This document shows positions 9,641 to 18,896 of a DNA stretch of 64,000 nucleotides, one piece after another. This DNA comes from Arthrobacter sp. Soc17.1.1.1 (GTDB lineage Bacteria > Actinomycetota > Actinomycetes > Actinomycetales > Micrococcaceae), in the NCBI RefSeq assembly GCF_036867195.1, contig NZ_JBAJII010000001.1, forward strand, positions 2,232,001 through 2,296,000, given 5' to 3'. Position numbers and translations under genes: made by a program. The first letter of the stretch is position 1. Every line of letters begins with the position of its first letter. Below the pieces are notes generated by a model. The model searched no databases. It saw only the letters and a program-made list of their open reading frames with translations, and was not told where the DNA came from.

Positions 9641-9680
9641 GCCGGGCCGAGCCGGGCCCAGCCGGGCCCAGCCGGGTTCA
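9641..9680. repeat. 10-bp tandem repeat, four copies
   Basis: Four consecutive copies of GCCGGGCCCA with slight variation (GCCGGGCCGA, GCCGGGCCCA twice, GCCGGGTTCA). The last copy runs over the stop codon of the AraC-type gene, so repeat slippage could change its end. Confidence 0.85.
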
Positions 9681-10538
9681 GCCCGCCGCCGGCTCGATCG
9701 GGATCCACAGCCGGCCGCGGCCCGTGGTACCGCCCGGATCCGGATCGACGGTGAGGAGCTGCGGGCCCGGCGCCCAGCGGTACGGATTCGCCGGGAACCA
9801 TTCCGCCGCGGCATCGGCCCACAGGCGCTGCAGGACCTCGGGGAAGGCACCCTCGGTCTCGAACACCACCCAGTGCCCGGCTGCCACCTCGAGGCGGTCG
9901 AGCCCCTCCGGCGCGGGCCGGGTCGTCGCTGCGGCCCGCCAGTAGTCCACCCGGCTCCCCTCCTCCCCCGGCTGCTCGATCGTGTCGGTGGCGGACAGCA
10001 GCCCGAGCGGCTCCGTGTCCGACAGCGACTCGAGCAGTGGCCGCACGGCCGGGTCCAGGCTGCGCTCGAACTGCTCGATGTCCGGGTTGGGCCCCTCGTG
10101 GACGATGCGTACCCGCGCCTTCCGCCCGACCAGGCGGAAGGCGTCCTTGCTGACGATGCGGTGCTTCATGTCGGTGGTCCCTTCGATGCGCAGGTGGAAC
10201 CGCAGTTGCGGCTGGGAGTGGAGCACGGCCCCCGGGAGCCGTGCCTGGGAGGGGGTGATGCCGTGCAGGGCCCGGAACGCACGGGTGAAGGCCTCGCCCG
10301 AGCCGTAGCCGTGACGGATCGCCACCTCGAGCACCGGACGCCCTGCGACGATCTCCCCGGTCGCGGCCGTCAGCCGGCGCCTCCGGATGTACTCCGACAG
10401 GGGCATGCCGGCCAGGGAGGCGAACATCCGCCGGAAGTGGTACTCCGAGGTGAGCGCCACCCTCGCCAGCCGGGCGACGTCGATCGGCTCCGGCAGATCG
10501 GCTTCGATGAGCTCGATGGCCCGGTTCCACTCCTGCAT
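9678..10538 (-). CDS. AraC-family regulator with GyrI-like domain
   Basis: A 286-residue transcription regulator. Residues ~1-105 form the two helix-turn-helices of the AraC/XylS fold (IDVARLARVALTSEYHFRRMF, then EVAIRHGYGSGEAFTRAFRALHGITP). The rest resembles a GyrI/Rob-type small-molecule-binding domain (from about MKHRIVSKDAFRLVGRKARV to the C-terminal LWIPIE). Such proteins sense hydrophobic compounds and often control efflux or detoxification genes; the ligand is unknown. Start at 10538 is supported by GGAGGAGGTCCTG immediately upstream. It is divergent from valS and precedes the SDR gene on the same strand. Confidence 0.88.
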   Translation of the reverse strand: MQEWNRAIELIEADLPEPIDVARLARVALTSEYHFRRMFASLAGMPLSEYIRRRRLTAATGEIVAGRPVLEVAIRHGYGSGEAFTRAFRALHGITPSQARLPGAVLHSQPQLRFHLRIEGTTDMKHRIVSKDAFRLVGRKARVRIVHEGPNPDIEQFERSLDPAVRPLLESLSDTEPLGLLSATDTIEQPGEEGSRVDYWRAAATTRPAPEGLDRLEVAAGHWVVFETEGAFPEVLQRLWADAAAEWFPANPYRWAPGPQLLTVDPDPGGTTGRGRLWIPIEPAAG

Positions 10539-10677
10539 CAGGACCTCCTCCCGCTTTCCTGTCATCACGGTACAAAGGTTCCGCCCTCCGCCGCCTGATG
10601 ATCCGTGCCGGAAGACGTCAGGATGGCCCCGGGACGATCCGGAGAACGGGTGCCCCGGGGTAGGGAACAATGGAGGG

Positions 10678-13302
10678 ATGGCCGACACCACCCAGGGCAC
10701 AGACACGCCCTCCCCCCAGCCCGTTTCCGTACCCGACAAACCAGCCCTCGAGGGCCTCGAGGAGAGGCTGTCCCGCCAGTGGCGCGAGGACGGCACCTAC
10801 ACCTTCCGGCGCGACACCACGCGCGAGCAGGTGTACTCGATCGACACTCCCCCGCCCACGGCGTCGGGCTCCCTCCATGTCGGGCACATGTTCTCCTACA
10901 CGCAGACCGACGTGATGGCCCGCTTCAAGCGCATGAACGGCGCCAACGTGTTCTACCCGATGGGCTGGGACGACAACGGCCTGCCCACCGAGCGCCGCGT
11001 CCAGAACTACTACGGCGTGCGCTGCGACCCCTCGGTGGCCTACGACGCCGACTACCGGCCGCCCGCCGAGCCGGCGAAGAACCAGCGCGACTTCGACGCC
11101 GTCTCGCGCCGGAACTTCATCGAGCTCTGCGAGGAACTGGCCGTCGAGGACGAGAAGGTCTTCGAGAACCTCTTCAGCACCCTGGGCCTCTCGGTCGACT
11201 GGGACCTGACGTACCGGACCATCGACGACACCTCCCGTGCCGTGTCGCAGCGCGCCTTCCTCGAGAACCTGAAGGCCGGGGACGCGTACCTCGCCGAGGC
11301 CCCGACCCTGTGGGACGTCACCTTCCGCACCGCCGTGGCCCAGGCGGAGCTGGAGGACCGTGAGCAGCCCGGTGCGTACCACCGGATCGCCTTCCACCTG
11401 CCGGACGGCGGGCAGGTCCACATCGAGACCACCCGGCCCGAGCTCCTCCCGGCGTGCGTGGCGCTCGTGGCCCACCCGGACGACGAGCGGTACAAGCCGC
11501 TGTTCGGCACCACGGTGACCTCGCCCCTGTTCGACGTCGAGGTGGAGATCAAGGCGCACCCGCTCGCGAAGCCCGACAAGGGCAGCGGCATCGCGATGAT
11601 CTGCACCTTCGGCGACCTCACCGACGTCACCTGGTGGCGTGAGTTGCAGCTGCCCACGCGCGCCGTCGTCGGCAGGGACGGACGCCTCCGCTCGGAGACG
11701 CCGGAGTGGATCGCCACCGACGGCGCGCGTGAGAGCTACGGGCAGCTGGCCGGCAAGACGATCTTCAGCGCCAAGGAGGCCGTCGTCGCGATGCTCCGCG
11801 AGAGCGGGGACCTCGAGGGCGAGCCGACGAAGATCATGCACCCGGTCAACTTCTACGAGAAGGGCGACAAGCCGCTCGAGGTGGTGACGAGCCGCCAGTG
11901 GTACATCCGGAACGGAGGGCGTGACGCCGCCAAGCGCGAGGCGCTGATCGCGCGCGGTCGCGAGATTGACTTCCACCCGGCCTTCATGCGCTCGCGCTAC
12001 GAGAACTGGATCGAAGGCCTGAACGGCGACTGGCTCGTCTCCCGCCAGCGGTTCTTCGGCGTGCCCGTCCCCGTCTGGTACCGCCTCGACGCCGACGGCG
12101 AGCCCGAGTACGAGGACCCCATCCTCCCCGCGCTCGAGGCCCTGCCCGTGGACCCGGCCGCCGACCCGGCGCCGGGCTTCGAGGAGTCCGCCCGGAACCG
12201 GCCCGGCGGCTTCATCGGCGACAGCGACGTCCTGGACACCTGGGCGACGTCGTCCCTCACCCCGCAGATCGTGGGCGGCTGGGCGCGCGACGAGGACCTC
12301 TTCAGCACGGTGTTCCCGTTCGACCTGCGCCCGCAGGGGCACGACATCATCAGGACCTGGCTGTTCTCCACCGCCGTCCGCGCCGACGCCCTGCAGGACT
12401 CGGTGCCGTGGAAGCACGCGGCGCTCTCGGGCTGGATCCTCGACCCCGACCGCAAGAAGATGTCGAAGTCCAAGGGCAACGTGGTGGTCCCCACCGACGT
12501 CCTGGAGCAGTTCGGCGCCGACGCGGTCCGCTACTGGGCCGCCTCGGCGAAGCTCGGTGCGGACACCGCGTACGAGGTCAACCAGATGAAGATCGGGCGC
12601 CGCCTCGCCATCAAGCTCCTCAATGCGTCGAAGTTCGTGCTGAACCTCGGGGTCACGGATGCGTCCGTCGGCGAGGGGTCGCTCGGGCGGGTCACGGAGG
12701 CACTGGACCTGGCGCTGCTCGCGCAGCTGCGCACCGTCACGGAGCAGGCCACGGCCGCGTTCGAGAAGTACGACTACGCGCGGGCCCTCCAGCTCACGGA
12801 GTCCTTCTTCTGGACCTTCACGGACGACTACGTGGAGCTGGTCAAGGACCGCGCCTACGGCGATGCGGGCGACGCGGGGACGCAGTCGGTCCAGACCGCC
12901 CTGGCCACCACGCTCGACGCCCTGCTGCGGCTCTTCGCGCCGTTCCTGCCGTTCGCCACCGAGGAGGTGTGGAGCTGGTGGCGCCAGGGATCCGTGCACC
13001 GCGCGGCCTGGCCGAGCGCCGGGTCCCTCGCCGGGCTGCCCGGCACCGCCGATGCCGGCGTCCTCACGACCGTCGCCCTGGCCCTCGGAGGCATCCGCAA
13101 GGCGAAGTCCGAGGCGAAGGTCAAGCAGCGCACCGAGGTGGAGACCGCCGTCGTGACCGCGCCCGCCGCCCAGGTGGACCAGCTGCGGGCGGGTGTCGCG
13201 GACCTGCTGGCGGCCGGCAACGCGAAGGACCTCCGGTTCGCGGAGGGCGACGGCCCGCTGGCCGTCTCCGAGGTGGAGCTCGTCCCGCAGCCCGAGCAGT
13301 AG
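10678..13302 (+). CDS. valS: Valyl-tRNA synthetase
   Basis: Charges tRNA-Val. The 874-residue class I synthetase shows HVGH at residues 67-70 (in TASGSLHVGHMFSYTQTD), the WDDNGLPTERR connective region, a CP1 editing domain, DWLVSRQRFFGVP, and the KMSKS loop (RKKMSKSKGNVV). The length matches actinobacterial ValRS enzymes, which lack the long C-terminal coiled coil of some proteobacterial forms. The ATG follows GGAGGG with very short spacing, so translation may rely partly on other features. A 19-bp hairpin terminator follows the stop. Confidence 0.97.
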   Translation: MADTTQGTDTPSPQPVSVPDKPALEGLEERLSRQWREDGTYTFRRDTTREQVYSIDTPPPTASGSLHVGHMFSYTQTDVMARFKRMNGANVFYPMGWDDNGLPTERRVQNYYGVRCDPSVAYDADYRPPAEPAKNQRDFDAVSRRNFIELCEELAVEDEKVFENLFSTLGLSVDWDLTYRTIDDTSRAVSQRAFLENLKAGDAYLAEAPTLWDVTFRTAVAQAELEDREQPGAYHRIAFHLPDGGQVHIETTRPELLPACVALVAHPDDERYKPLFGTTVTSPLFDVEVEIKAHPLAKPDKGSGIAMICTFGDLTDVTWWRELQLPTRAVVGRDGRLRSETPEWIATDGARESYGQLAGKTIFSAKEAVVAMLRESGDLEGEPTKIMHPVNFYEKGDKPLEVVTSRQWYIRNGGRDAAKREALIARGREIDFHPAFMRSRYENWIEGLNGDWLVSRQRFFGVPVPVWYRLDADGEPEYEDPILPALEALPVDPAADPAPGFEESARNRPGGFIGDSDVLDTWATSSLTPQIVGGWARDEDLFSTVFPFDLRPQGHDIIRTWLFSTAVRADALQDSVPWKHAALSGWILDPDRKKMSKSKGNVVVPTDVLEQFGADAVRYWAASAKLGADTAYEVNQMKIGRRLAIKLLNASKFVLNLGVTDASVGEGSLGRVTEALDLALLAQLRTVTEQATAAFEKYDYARALQLTESFFWTFTDDYVELVKDRAYGDAGDAGTQSVQTALATTLDALLRLFAPFLPFATEEVWSWWRQGSVHRAAWPSAGSLAGLPGTADAGVLTTVALALGGIRKAKSEAKVKQRTEVETAVVTAPAAQVDQLRAGVADLLAAGNAKDLRFAEGDGPLAVSEVELVPQPEQ

Positions 13303-13321
13303 CCGGCCGGCAGCCGGTGGA

Positions 13322-13363
13322 ATGCAGAAGGGACCCGCTCGGACGAGCGGGTCCCTTCTGCAT
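13322..13363. terminator. Bidirectional terminator between valS and DsbA-like gene
   Basis: Perfect 19-bp stem (13322-13340 with 13345-13363) around a 4-nt loop, placed between the convergent valS and Rv2466c-like genes. No long T-tract on either side. Confidence 0.85.
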
Positions 13364-13374
13364 CCCTGGGGTGC

Positions 13375-13992
13375 CTAGTCGAACGCGGGGCTCTCCGTGC
13401 GGGAGCGCTTGAGCTCGAAGAACCCGGGGAACTCCGACATCAGCACGGCGCCGTCGAAGATCCGGCCGGCCTGCTCGCCGCGCGGGATCCTAGTGAGCAC
13501 CGGGCCGAAGAACGCGGTGCCGTTGAAGGCGACGACCGGCGTCCCGACCTCGTCGCCGACACGGTCGATGCCGTCCTTGTGGGAGGCGCGGAGCTGCGCG
13601 TCGTACTCGTCCGTGGTCGCGTAGCGCACGAGCTCGGCCGGCAGGCCGACCTCGTCGAGCGATTCACGGATGACGACGTCGAAGTCCCTGTTCTGGTCGA
13701 TGTGGATGCGGGTGCCCATGGCGTCGTAGAGCTTCTTGACGTACTCGCCGCCGTGCAGCTCCGCCGCGGCGATGATGACGCGGACGGGGCCCCAGCCCCG
13801 ATCCATCAGGGACCGGTACTCCTCCGGCAGGTCGCGTCCCTCGTTCAGCACGGACAGGCTCATGACGTGCCAGTCCACCGAGATGTTCCGGACCTGCTCG
13901 ACCTCGCCCATCCAGCGCGACGTGATCCAGGCGAAGGGGCACAGGGGGTCGAACCAGAAATCGGCCTTCTCGACGGTGGTGGACTCGCTCAT
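13375..13992 (-). CDS. DsbA-fold thiol protein, Rv2466c (mycothiol-dependent reductase) family
   Basis: A 205-residue thioredoxin-like/DsbA-fold cytosolic protein. The N-terminus DFWFDPLCPFAWITSRW matches the Rv2466c family, where the motif is CPWC in M. tuberculosis. Here the motif is CPFA: Cys18 is kept and the second cysteine is Ala, which fits a monothiol mechanism with mycothiol. GTPVVAFNG is the cis-Pro loop and FFGPVLTRIPRGEQAGRIFDG is typical of the family C-terminus. No signal peptide is seen. The mycothiol link is inferred from family; the substrate is unknown. Confidence 0.88.
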   Translation of the reverse strand: MSESTTVEKADFWFDPLCPFAWITSRWMGEVEQVRNISVDWHVMSLSVLNEGRDLPEEYRSLMDRGWGPVRVIIAAAELHGGEYVKKLYDAMGTRIHIDQNRDFDVVIRESLDEVGLPAELVRYATTDEYDAQLRASHKDGIDRVGDEVGTPVVAFNGTAFFGPVLTRIPRGEQAGRIFDGAVLMSEFPGFFELKRSRTESPAFD

Positions 13993-14229
13993 GCAGTACT
14001 CCTTGGGGTCGTGGACAGGCCTCTGGCCTTTCCCGGTGCAACCCCCGCCGCGCGCGCCGTATTCCGGGCGTCATGCCAGTGCTGCGGGTGCACCCGAATT
14101 GGTGCGGAGCCGTACGAGGCGGTCTAATGGGAGGACACGACCAGTCGACGGTGCCTGGCGCTATCCCTGCGTCGCCATCCGGCTGGAGGAGTCCGCACCG
14201 GCCCTCCCGGTGCCCGAAGGGATGAACTC

Positions 14230-15762
14230 TTGCAGCACGACCGGACCGACAAGCACACCGAGAACCACGCCGAGAACCACAGCGAGAACCACGCCGAGAC
14301 CCATGACATGTGGCTCGAGCGGGAGGAACTCGCCGAGGCCATGATCCCGCTGATCGGGCGCCTGTACCGCACCAACAACGTGGTGACGAGCATCCACGGG
14401 CGCAGCCTGATCAACAAGTCCACGATGAGCATCCTCAAGGCGCACCGCTTCGCACGGCGCATCACCACCGAGGCCCTCCGCCTCGAGGACACCGCCCCCC
14501 TGCTGCGGATTCTCACCGACCTCGACCTCGGGGCAGCGGCCATCGACATCGGGCGCCTGCGCAACGCCTACGACCGCGCGGTCGGCGCCGGGGACGGGCG
14601 CACGCTCGAGGAGTTCGTCCGCGCGGAACTGGCCGACATCGTGGGAAAGGGCGGAGCGGACGAGCGCACCAGCACCGACGTCGTCCTCTACGGATTCGGC
14701 CGGATCGGCCGGCTCGTGGCCCGGCTGCTCATCGAGAAGGCCGGCGGCGGCCACGGGCTCAGGCTCCGCGCCGTCGTGGTGCGCCGCGGCTCCGACAACG
14801 ACCTCGTCAAGCGGGCCAGCCTGCTCCGCCGCGACTCCGTCCACGGGCCCTTCGAGGGGACCATCCAGGTCGACGAGGCGACGAACACCATCACCGCCAA
14901 CGGCATCCGGATCCAGGTGATCTACTCCGACGACCCGGCGTCCATCGACTACACCGCCTACGGCATCCGCGACGCCCTCGTGGTCGACAACACCGGCCGC
15001 TGGCGCGACGAGGCGGGCCTCTCCCAGCACCTGCGCAGCACGGGCGTTGCCAGGGTCCTGCTCACGGCCCCCGGCAAGGGGTCGCTGAAGAACATCGTGC
15101 ACGGCATCAACCACGGGGCCATCGAGGACGGCGACCGGATCATCACGGCCGCGTCCTGCACCACGAACGCGATCACGCCCGTCCTGAAGGCCATCAACGA
15201 CCGCTTCGGCGTGGTGCACGGTCACGTGGAGACCGTGCACTCCTTCACGAACGACCAGAACCTGATCGACAACTTCCACCGCGGCGACCGCCGGGGCCGG
15301 TCCGCGGCCCTGAACATGGTCCTCACCGAGACGGGGGCCGCGACGGCCGTGGCCAAGGCCCTCCCGGAGCTGGCCGGCAAGCTCACGGGCAGCTCCATCC
15401 GCGTCCCCACCCCGGATGTCTCCATCGCCATCCTGAACCTCGCCCTCGAACAGCCCACCACCAGGGACGAGGTCAACGAATACCTGCGCGAGATGTCCCT
15501 GCACTCGACCATCCGCAAGCAGATCGACTACATCGCCAGCCCCGAGGTCGTCTCCACCGACTTCGTCGGCTCACGCCGCGCGGGCATCGTCGACGGACTC
15601 GCGACCATCGCTGACGGACACCACGCGGTGCTCTACGTCTGGTACGACAACGAGTTCGGCTACAGCTGCCAGGTGGTGCGCGTCATGGAGGAGATGGCCG
15701 CCGTCCACCCGCCCAGCTACCCCGCCGTGGACACCGGGGGGGAGGTCTCCGCCGGCCGGTAG
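14230..15762 (+). CDS. gap: Glyceraldehyde-3-phosphate dehydrogenase, long (GapB-like) form
   Basis: Oxidises glyceraldehyde-3-phosphate to 1,3-bisphosphoglycerate or runs in reverse in gluconeogenesis. At ~510 residues it is much longer than the usual 330-340. A helical N-terminal extension of about 145 residues precedes the Rossmann fold (YGFGRIGR, 154-161); the catalytic Cys310 is in AASCTTNAITP and the base His337 in ETVHSFTNDQ. Length and extension resemble C. glutamicum GapB. The TTG at 14230 has GAAGGG upstream; the first 26 residues hold four near-copies of an ENHA unit, so a start at ATG 14308 cannot be excluded. It is monocistronic, ending at a strong hairpin. Confidence 0.92.
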   Translation: MQHDRTDKHTENHAENHSENHAETHDMWLEREELAEAMIPLIGRLYRTNNVVTSIHGRSLINKSTMSILKAHRFARRITTEALRLEDTAPLLRILTDLDLGAAAIDIGRLRNAYDRAVGAGDGRTLEEFVRAELADIVGKGGADERTSTDVVLYGFGRIGRLVARLLIEKAGGGHGLRLRAVVVRRGSDNDLVKRASLLRRDSVHGPFEGTIQVDEATNTITANGIRIQVIYSDDPASIDYTAYGIRDALVVDNTGRWRDEAGLSQHLRSTGVARVLLTAPGKGSLKNIVHGINHGAIEDGDRIITAASCTTNAITPVLKAINDRFGVVHGHVETVHSFTNDQNLIDNFHRGDRRGRSAALNMVLTETGAATAVAKALPELAGKLTGSSIRVPTPDVSIAILNLALEQPTTRDEVNEYLREMSLHSTIRKQIDYIASPEVVSTDFVGSRRAGIVDGLATIADGHHAVLYVWYDNEFGYSCQVVRVMEEMAAVHPPSYPAVDTGGEVSAGR

Positions 15763-15786
15763 CCCTCCTCCAGAGGAGGCCCGACG

Positions 15787-15822
15787 CAGGAAGGGCCCGG
15801 CCGCACGGCCGGGCCCTTCCTG
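15787..15822. terminator. Bidirectional terminator between gap and clpX
   Basis: A 16-bp perfect stem (15787-15802 with 15807-15822) and GCAC loop between convergent gap and clpX. Confidence 0.85.
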
Positions 15823-15835
15823 TGCTGCGGGACTG

Positions 15836-17128
15836 TCAGGCGGACTTGTTGCGCCGCTTGGCGACCACCTCGTGCGAGATCAGCGTGGGCTCCGCGCGAC
15901 GCCCGACGACATCGTCCGTGATGACCACGGTGGCGATGTCCTCGCGGCTCGGGAGGTCGAACATGACCGGGAGGAGGACCTCCTCCATGATGGCGCGGAG
16001 ACCGCGCGCGCCCGTGCCACGGTCGAGGGCGAGATCGGCGATCGCCTCGAGCGCCTTCGGTTCGAAGACGAGCTCGACGCCGTCGAGCAGGAACATCTTC
16101 TGGTACTGCTTCATGAGGGCGTTCTTGGGCTCGGTGAGGATCTGCATGAGCGCAGGACGGTCGAGGTGCGTCACCGTGGTGATGACGGGCAGGCGGCCGA
16201 TGAACTCGGGGATCAGCCCGAACTTCAGCAGGTCCTCCGGCATGACGTCGCCGTAGCTGACCTCTTCGTTCTTCAGCGAGCTCAGCGGCGCGCCGAAGCC
16301 GATGCCCTTGCGGCCGGCCCGTGACCCGATGATCTCCTCGAGCCCCGCGAAGGCACCGGCGACGATGAACAGCACGTTGGTGGTGTCGATCTGGATGAAC
16401 TCCTGGTGCGGGTGCTTCCGCCCGCCCTGCGGCGGCACCGAAGCGACCGTGCCCTCGAGGATCTTCAGCAGCGCCTGCTGGACGCCCTCGCCGGAGACGT
16501 CGCGCGTGATCGACGGGTTCTCGCTCTTGCGCGAGATCTTGTCGATCTCGTCGATGTAGATGATGCCCTGCTCGGCCTTCTTGACGTCGTAGTCCGCGGC
16601 CTGGATGAGCTTCAGGAGGATGTTCTCGACGTCCTCGCCGACATAGCCCGCCTCGGTGAGGGCTGTCGCGTCGGCGACGGCGAACGGGACGTTCAGCCGG
16701 CGGGCGAGCGTCTGGGCGAGGTAGGTCTTGCCGCAGCCCGTGGGGCCGATGAGGAGGATGTTCGACTTCGCGATCTCGACGTCCTCGGTCTCGGCCGCGT
16801 CGGCGAGGGTCCCGGCGGCGCGGGGGCCGTTGCCGGACTGGATGCGCTTGTAGTGGTTGTACACGGCGACCGCGAGGGACCGCTTCGCCGGCTCCTGGCC
16901 GACGACGTACTCCTGCAGGAAGTCGAAGATCTCGCGGGGCTTGGGCAGCTCGAACGTGCCGAGATCCGCCACCTCGGAGAGCTCCTCCTCGATGATCTCG
17001 TTGCACAGGTCGATGCACTCGTCGCAGATGTACACGCCGGGACCGGCAATCAGCTTCCGTACCTGCTTCTGGCTCTTCCCGCAGAAAGAGCACTTGAGCA
17101 AATCGGTGCTCTCACCAATGCGAGCCAT
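15836..17128 (-). CDS. clpX: ATP-dependent Clp protease ATP-binding subunit ClpX
   Basis: AAA+ unfoldase that feeds substrates to ClpP. The 430-residue protein has the N-terminal C4 zinc-binding domain (Cys13, Cys16, Cys35, Cys38), Walker A GPTGCGKT, Walker [10 protein letters not shown], the IGF-type ClpP loop (RKGIGFGAP) and the sensor-2 GARGLR motif. It lies downstream of clpP1-clpP2 on the same strand, but a T-tract terminator at 17205-17232 separates them. A TAATAT box about 20 nt upstream of the ATG is a possible own -10. Identification is secure. Confidence 0.98.
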   Translation of the reverse strand: MARIGESTDLLKCSFCGKSQKQVRKLIAGPGVYICDECIDLCNEIIEEELSEVADLGTFELPKPREIFDFLQEYVVGQEPAKRSLAVAVYNHYKRIQSGNGPRAAGTLADAAETEDVEIAKSNILLIGPTGCGKTYLAQTLARRLNVPFAVADATALTEAGYVGEDVENILLKLIQAADYDVKKAEQGIIYIDEIDKISRKSENPSITRDVSGEGVQQALLKILEGTVASVPPQGGRKHPHQEFIQIDTTNVLFIVAGAFAGLEEIIGSRAGRKGIGFGAPLSSLKNEEVSYGDVMPEDLLKFGLIPEFIGRLPVITTVTHLDRPALMQILTEPKNALMKQYQKMFLLDGVELVFEPKALEAIADLALDRGTGARGLRAIMEEVLLPVMFDLPSREDIATVVITDDVVGRRAEPTLISHEVVAKRRNKSA

Positions 17129-17204
17129 GGTTCAATCCCCTTAGATATTACACGATTGCTATGACCACTCTAGGCCACATGGCCTCGGGGGCCAGTATCA
17201 AAAT

Positions 17205-17232
17205 GCCCGTGGTGCCTTGAGGCGCCACGGGC
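17205..17232 (-). terminator. Rho-independent terminator of clpP1-clpP2
   Basis: 12-bp stem (17205-17216 with 17221-17232) with a TTGA loop, followed on the minus strand by ATTTTG. One of the few T-tract terminators here, it separates clpP2 from clpX. Confidence 0.85.
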
Positions 17233-17292
17233 GGTGATGCGGCCGGAGGACGCGGCCGGCGGTCGCATGGACCGCCGGCCGCGCCGTCCCGA

Positions 17293-17967
17293 CTACGGGG
17301 TGTTGATCTTCGGCGGGGTGATCTTGCGCGAGTTCAGGACCTCGTCCACCAGGCCGTACGCGACGGCATCGGCGGCGGTGAGGATCTTGTCGCGCTCGAT
17401 GTCGAGGTTGACCTGCTCGGGCGTGCGGCCCGAGTGGAGGGCCAGGGTGTCCTCGAGCCAGGTGCGCATGCGCATGACCTCGTTGGCCTGGATCTCCAGG
17501 TCGGAGGCCTGGCCGCCCTGTCCTCCGGAGAGGGCGGGCTGGTGGATCAGCACGCGTGCGTTCGGCAGGGCGAGGCGCTTGCCCGGCGCGCCGGCGGCGA
17601 GCAGGACGGCGGCGGCACTCGCTGCCTGGCCGAGGCAGACGGTCTGGACCTCGGGCCGGATGAACTGCATGGTGTCGTAGATCGCCGTCATGGCGGTGAA
17701 GGAGCCACCGGGCGAGTTGATGTACAGCGTGATGTCGCGCTCGGGGTCCGTGGACTCGAGCACGAGCAGCTGGGCCATGACGTCGTCCGCGGACGCGTCG
17801 TCGACCTGCGTGCCGAGGAAGATGATGCGGTCCTCGAACAGCTTCGTGTACGGGTCCTGGCGCTTGAAGCCGTAGGGCGTGCGCTCTTCGAACTGGGGCA
17901 GGATGTAGCGGCTCGTGGGGAGGTTGCGTGCGCTGGATCCCGCGGCTGCCTGGAAATCGTGGTTCAT
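17293..17967 (-). CDS. clpP2: ClpP protease subunit (ClpP2-type)
   Basis: Serine protease ring subunit. The 224-residue protein has the catalytic triad Ser117 (GQAASAAA), His142 (LIHQPA) and Asp193 (ERDKILTA), plus a ~35-residue N-terminal propeptide-like extension ([12 protein letters not shown]). It lies 46 nt after clpP1 on the same strand. In actinobacteria ClpP1 and ClpP2 form a mixed two-ring tetradecamer that works with ClpX or ClpC1. The operon ends at the T-tract terminator just downstream. Confidence 0.97.
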   Translation of the reverse strand: MNHDFQAAAGSSARNLPTSRYILPQFEERTPYGFKRQDPYTKLFEDRIIFLGTQVDDASADDVMAQLLVLESTDPERDITLYINSPGGSFTAMTAIYDTMQFIRPEVQTVCLGQAASAAAVLLAAGAPGKRLALPNARVLIHQPALSGGQGGQASDLEIQANEVMRMRTWLEDTLALHSGRTPEQVNLDIERDKILTAADAVAYGLVDEVLNSRKITPPKINTP

Positions 17968-18013
17968 GGTGTCTCCTGTAGGACGACTGGTAGGAGTGGG
18001 GCTGCTGCGCGGA

Positions 18014-18649
18014 CTACGCGGTCTGATCCGTCTGGTCGGTGCCGCCGCCGCCCGCGACGGACCCGGAGTGCGCCGAGATGTGGTCGAAGAACCCGTAGTC
18101 GAGGGCTTCCTGGGCCGTGAACCACTTGTCGCGGTCGTTGTCCTTGAGGATCGTCTCGACGGTCTGGCCCGTCTGCTCGGCGGTCAGCTCGGCCATGACC
18201 CGCTTCATGTGGAGGATGAGCTCCGCCTGGATGCGGATGTCGGTCGCCGTGCCGCCGATGCCGCCGGAGGGCTGGTGCATCAGGATGCGTGCGTGGGGGG
18301 TCGCGTAGCGCTTGCCCTTCGTGCCCGAGGACAGCAGGAACTGGCCCATGGACGCTGCGAGGCCGGTGGCCACGGTGACGACGTCGTTGGGGATGAACTG
18401 CATGGTGTCGTAGATGGCCATGCCGGCCGTCACGGACCCGCCGGGAGAGTTGATGTAGAGGTAGATGTCGCGCTCCGGGTCCTCGGCGGACAGCAGCAGC
18501 AGCTGGGAGCAGATGGCGTTCGCGTTGTCGTCGCGGACCTCGGAACCGAGCCAGATGATGCGCTCCTTGAGGAGCCGGTTGTAGATGTACTCGTCACGAC
18601 CGCCCGCTTCGGGGCCTGCCATGCTCGGGGTGCGTGGTTCGGTTGTCAT
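18014..18649 (-). CDS. clpP1: ClpP protease subunit (ClpP1-type)
   Basis: First protease gene of the pair, 211 residues from the ATG at 18649. Catalytic residues are Ser100 (GLAASMGQF), His125 (LMHQPSGG) and Asp174 (NDRDKWFT), with the SPGG oxyanion loop at 68-71. The C-terminus is a glycine/threonine-rich tail. An alternative GTG at 18667 would add six residues. A ClgR-like palindrome at 18765-18775, about 115 nt upstream, suggests regulation as in other actinobacterial clpP1P2 operons. Confidence 0.96.
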   Translation of the reverse strand: MTTEPRTPSMAGPEAGGRDEYIYNRLLKERIIWLGSEVRDDNANAICSQLLLLSAEDPERDIYLYINSPGGSVTAGMAIYDTMQFIPNDVVTVATGLAASMGQFLLSSGTKGKRYATPHARILMHQPSGGIGGTATDIRIQAELILHMKRVMAELTAEQTGQTVETILKDNDRDKWFTAQEALDYGFFDHISAHSGSVAGGGGTDQTDQTA

Positions 18650-18764
18650 GGGACGTTGACCTCTCACTCTGGCGGGTGGTGCCTCGTCGGCCTACCCGTC
18701 CTTTTGTCTCTTCTTGGACACTAACCCGCTGCCCGGCCGATTTGCTCCCACGCGGGGAACTGTT

Positions 18765-18775
18765 CGCTGACGGCG
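18765..18775 (-). promoter_or_regulatory. Putative ClgR binding box upstream of clpP1P2
   Basis: CGCTGACGGCG (within TGTTCGCTGACGGCGCAC) fits the core of the ClgR consensus CGCYNANRGCG as I recall it for Corynebacterium. It lies upstream of clpP1, where ClgR activates clp genes in related bacteria. Confidence 0.55.
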
Positions 18776-18846
18776 CACGGTGGCCACGACCGTCACCGCG
18801 TGCTCCGCGCGGGCACGCCGCGCCGCCGTTCCGGGGCTTAACGCGG

Positions 18847-18881
18847 CAGCGGTGCCGCGCCCGAAGGCTGCGGCACCGCTG
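18847..18881 (-). terminator. Hairpin terminator after tig
   Basis: 12-bp stem (18847-18858 with 18870-18881), 11-nt loop, directly behind the tig stop codon. No T-tract is visible. Confidence 0.7.
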
Positions 18882-18896
18882 TCGGTGTGGCTGGTC

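Noticed and set aside
9641..9680. Short tandem repeats as a CRISPR array (also 47950-48070 and 60446-60503)
   Set aside because: Units are 10-14 bp, contiguous or nearly so, without unique spacers and without cas genes.
8792..9850. SDR gene starting at 9850
   Set aside because: The extension runs antisense and through the 10-bp repeats; the Rossmann fold starts shortly after the ATG at 9592.
10387..10677. Longer valS start at 10387
   Set aside because: It would overlap the divergent AraC gene and add a sequence unlike ValRS; the ATG at 10678 matches family length.
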